DNA of 8,012 nucleotides, taken from the NCBI GenBank assembly GCA_047638975.1, contig JBLINB010000060.1, positions 1 to 8,012 of the forward strand, given 5' to 3'. Source of the stretch: JAPKEZ01 sp047638975. GTDB taxonomy: Bacteria; Planctomycetota; UBA1135. The position numbers were made by a program, and so were the translations under genes. This document shows, one piece after another, positions 6,788 to 8,012 of this stretch (position 1 is its first letter; each line of letters starts with the position of its first letter). The notes beneath the pieces were generated by a model. It saw only the letters and a program-made list of their open reading frames with translations, searched no databases and was not told where the DNA came from.

Positions 6788-7666
6788 CGCATCCTTGCCG
6801 TCGGCGTGCGGCATATCTATAAACTGAATGCCACTAAACGAGCGGTACCAGGTCATTTGACGGCGAATCAAAACATTCGTTTGCGTAATACACTTTTCAA
6901 GAGCGGTTGCTAAATCGCTATTACCATTAAGGTGTTCGAGTATTTGTTTATAGCCAATCGCTTTCGAAGAAGTGTGACTAAAACCTTTATCTGCAATAAT
7001 ACCCTGAATCTCGGCAAGTAATCCGCCTTGAAACATTTCGCCAAAACGGCTGCGCACCCGTTGATGCAAAACATCACGTGGCCAATCTAAAACCCAAGCT
7101 TGTTCGGCAACGTGTTTATCTGCTGTCCATTGCTGCTGCCAATCGCTTAAACTTTTGCCTGTTGAATGCCACGTTTCAAGTGCGCGCAATAAACGGCGAT
7201 GGTCGTTAGGATGAATACGCGTAACGGCATCTGCGTCAACCTTTTGCAGTTCGTCGCGTAAAGCCATGACGCCTTCGCTCTGCAGACGTTGCGCCAAGTC
7301 ATCGCGTAGTTGTTGCGGCACATCAGGTAAATCTATTAAGCCAAAAGCTAAGGCCTTAAACCACATGGTAGTGCCTCCGACATATAACGCATTCTTGCCG
7401 CGGGATTCTAAATCTTGTTCTACGGCACGTGTTAATTCTATGTAGCGCGCTACCGAAAAGTCGTCACCGGAATCGACGACATCAATCAAATGATGTGGCA
7501 CTTGTGACAATTCAGTGCTATTCGGCTTAGCTGTGCCAATATCCATGCCTTTATAGACCAGCATAGAATCAAGAGAGATAATTTCGGCGTTTATCAATGG
7601 CGCCAGGCCCAAGGCGATCTCGGTCTTGCCAGATGCCGTCGGACCCAGTAAAAATGCCCGGCGCAT
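6752..7666 (-). CDS. miaA: tRNA dimethylallyltransferase
   Basis: Transfers a dimethylallyl group from DMAPP to N6 of adenosine 37 in tRNAs reading codons that begin with U, forming i6A, which stabilises codon-anticodon pairing. The 304 residues are normal full length. Visible motifs are the P-loop GPTASGKT (8-15), the catalytic-base region SLDSMLVYKGMDIGTAKP (31-48, D33), PHHLIDV (57-63), VGGTTMWFKAL (96-106), HPNDHRRLLRALE (152-164), SKAIGYKQ (234-241) and RRQMTWYR (268-275). The insertion domain between about 115 and 205 is present. It starts at ATG 7666, one base after the stop of the upstream M16 peptidase gene, with only a weak GAG as ribosome site, so co-transcription and coupling with that gene are likely. 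The neighbours are not mutL/hfq as in enterobacteria. Its last 36 bp are antisense to the end of the EEP gene. GGTT where most relatives have GGTG or GGTM is a minor variation. Confidence 0.96.
   Translation of the reverse strand: MRRAFLLGPTASGKTEIALGLAPLINAEIISLDSMLVYKGMDIGTAKPNSTELSQVPHHLIDVVDSGDDFSVARYIELTRAVEQDLESRGKNALYVGGTTMWFKALAFGLIDLPDVPQQLRDDLAQRLQSEGVMALRDELQKVDADAVTRIHPNDHRRLLRALETWHSTGKSLSDWQQQWTADKHVAEQAWVLDWPRDVLHQRVRSRFGEMFQGGLLAEIQGIIADKGFSHTSSKAIGYKQILEHLNGNSDLATALEKCITQTNVLIRRQMTWYRSFSGIQFIDMPHADGKDALIAQLAQEFTA
6767..6783. terminator. Hairpin in the EEP/miaA convergent overlap, possible bidirectional terminator
   Basis: TTGCGCA (6767-6773) and TGCGCAA (6777-6783) form a perfect 7-bp stem with a 3-base loop. 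It sits in the last codons of the EEP gene, just before its TAA (6785-6787), and inside the last codons of miaA. The flanks are modestly A/T-rich (AAATTC before, TTAACG after), giving only short U-runs in each direction. That is weak for an intrinsic terminator, but the position is where one would be needed. Confidence 0.35.
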
Positions 7667-7667
7667 A

Positions 7668-8012
7668 CTATTGCTCGATTGGCGTCAGTACTGCGACTGC
7701 ACGAATACTTGAATCAAACATTTGCTCGGCCGCACTTTGCAATTCGTCTAAAGTTATTTTCTGCAATTCATCGAGCGCCGAAAAGACTTCGCTGCCACTA
7801 AGCATGCTAGATAAAACCGAAGAAGCTACCGACGACGGCGTTTGTAAACCAGAAACGATGCCACCCCATGCCGCTTTGCGCAGACGTTCGAAATCGCTAG
7901 ATTTTATTTTCGCTGCAATAAACGTATCGCAAGCCTGCTGTAGAGTCTCAACAAACTGCTGCGGCTCATCACAAATACCCGACATCACGACATGTCCCCA
8001 TGTTTCATCCGA
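7668..8012 (-). CDS. M16-family (pitrilysin-like) peptidase, C-terminal fragment; 5' end outside window
   Basis: The frame is open to the right edge, so only the last 114 residues are visible. They match the end of the C-terminal, non-catalytic half of M16 zinc peptidases and processing-peptidase-like proteins. The visible elements are a strand ending in VVMSGIC, then the helix DEPQQFVETLQQACDTFI, the typical segment SSDFERLRKAAWGGIVSGLQ, a helix on ASSVLSSMLSG, LDELQKITLDELQSAAEQMF and a closing strand AVAVLTP. The order and the phrase about thetic residues KITLDELQ are close in style to Bacillus YmfH/YfmH-type members. The zinc motif HxxEH would be in the missing N-terminal half, so whether this is an active peptidase or an inactive partner subunit cannot be judged. 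The GTG at 7988 and ATG at 7985 are internal codons, not starts. It ends one base before miaA and probably heads the same transcript. Confidence 0.72.
   Translation of the reverse strand, partial: SDETWGHVVMSGICDEPQQFVETLQQACDTFIAAKIKSSDFERLRKAAWGGIVSGLQTPSSVASSVLSSMLSGSEVFSALDELQKITLDELQSAAEQMFDSSIRAVAVLTPIEQ

Noticed and set aside
1..8012. tRNA, rRNA, riboswitch, CRISPR, insertion sequence or prophage elements
   Set aside because: No cloverleaf, spaced repeats, transposase or integrase motifs or terminal repeats were seen; intergenic DNA totals only about 42 bp.

Overview
The window is almost entirely protein-coding (roughly 46-48% G+C by eye) and reads as ordinary bacterial chromosome. 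It shows no insertion sequence, phage gene, tRNA, rRNA or CRISPR array. A membrane-anchored SPFH pair in HflK/HflC-like order and an N-in/C-out membrane enzyme suggest a Gram-negative cell. I cannot name the lineage. Pol I phrases such as AEYACEDADVT recall the Verrucomicrobia/Planctomycete side, while the MiaA phrase FKAL..GL..LP recalls proteobacteria, so the taxon stays open. Most starts lack a convincing Shine-Dalgarno sequence; the second SPFH gene is the exception.

Layout. 1-1833 (+) is the 3' two thirds of polA (3'-5' exonuclease and polymerase domains, all catalytic residues present), entering from the left edge. 1835-3559 (+) is a CPA2-type cation/proton antiporter carrying a C-terminal CBS pair instead of the usual RCK/TrkA-N domain, one base after polA. 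3583-4659 and 4656-5810 (-) form a two-gene operon of SPFH/band-7 proteins, overlapping by 4 bp and coupled through a strong Shine-Dalgarno. 5828-6787 (+) is a membrane-anchored endonuclease/exonuclease/phosphatase (EEP) family enzyme, divergent from the SPFH operon across only 17 bp. 6752-7666 (-) is miaA (tRNA dimethylallyltransferase), whose 3' end overlaps the EEP gene by 36 bp. 7668-8012 (-) is the C-terminal end of an M16-family peptidase, running off the right edge and probably co-transcribed with miaA.

How the genes relate. polA and miaA are housekeeping genes. The accessory part is the membrane block 3583-6787. Two SPFH proteins, each with one N-terminal membrane segment and a long coiled coil, probably assemble together as a hetero-oligomeric ring or cage. 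The divergent EEP enzyme is predicted to place its catalytic domain on the same, outer, side of the inner membrane. The minus-strand order miaA, then longer SPFH, then shorter SPFH echoes the enterobacterial miaA-hfq-hflX-hflK-hflC cluster without hfq or hflX. The SPFH sequences nevertheless look more like the prohibitin-like group than true HflK/HflC. Points that most merit a second look are the SPFH pair with its divergent EEP partner, the apparent loss of the acidic ion-site residue in the antiporter, and small perfect hairpins at the stop codons of both convergent gene junctions. Non-coding sequence totals only about 42 bp, so there is no gene-free stretch over 300 bases.
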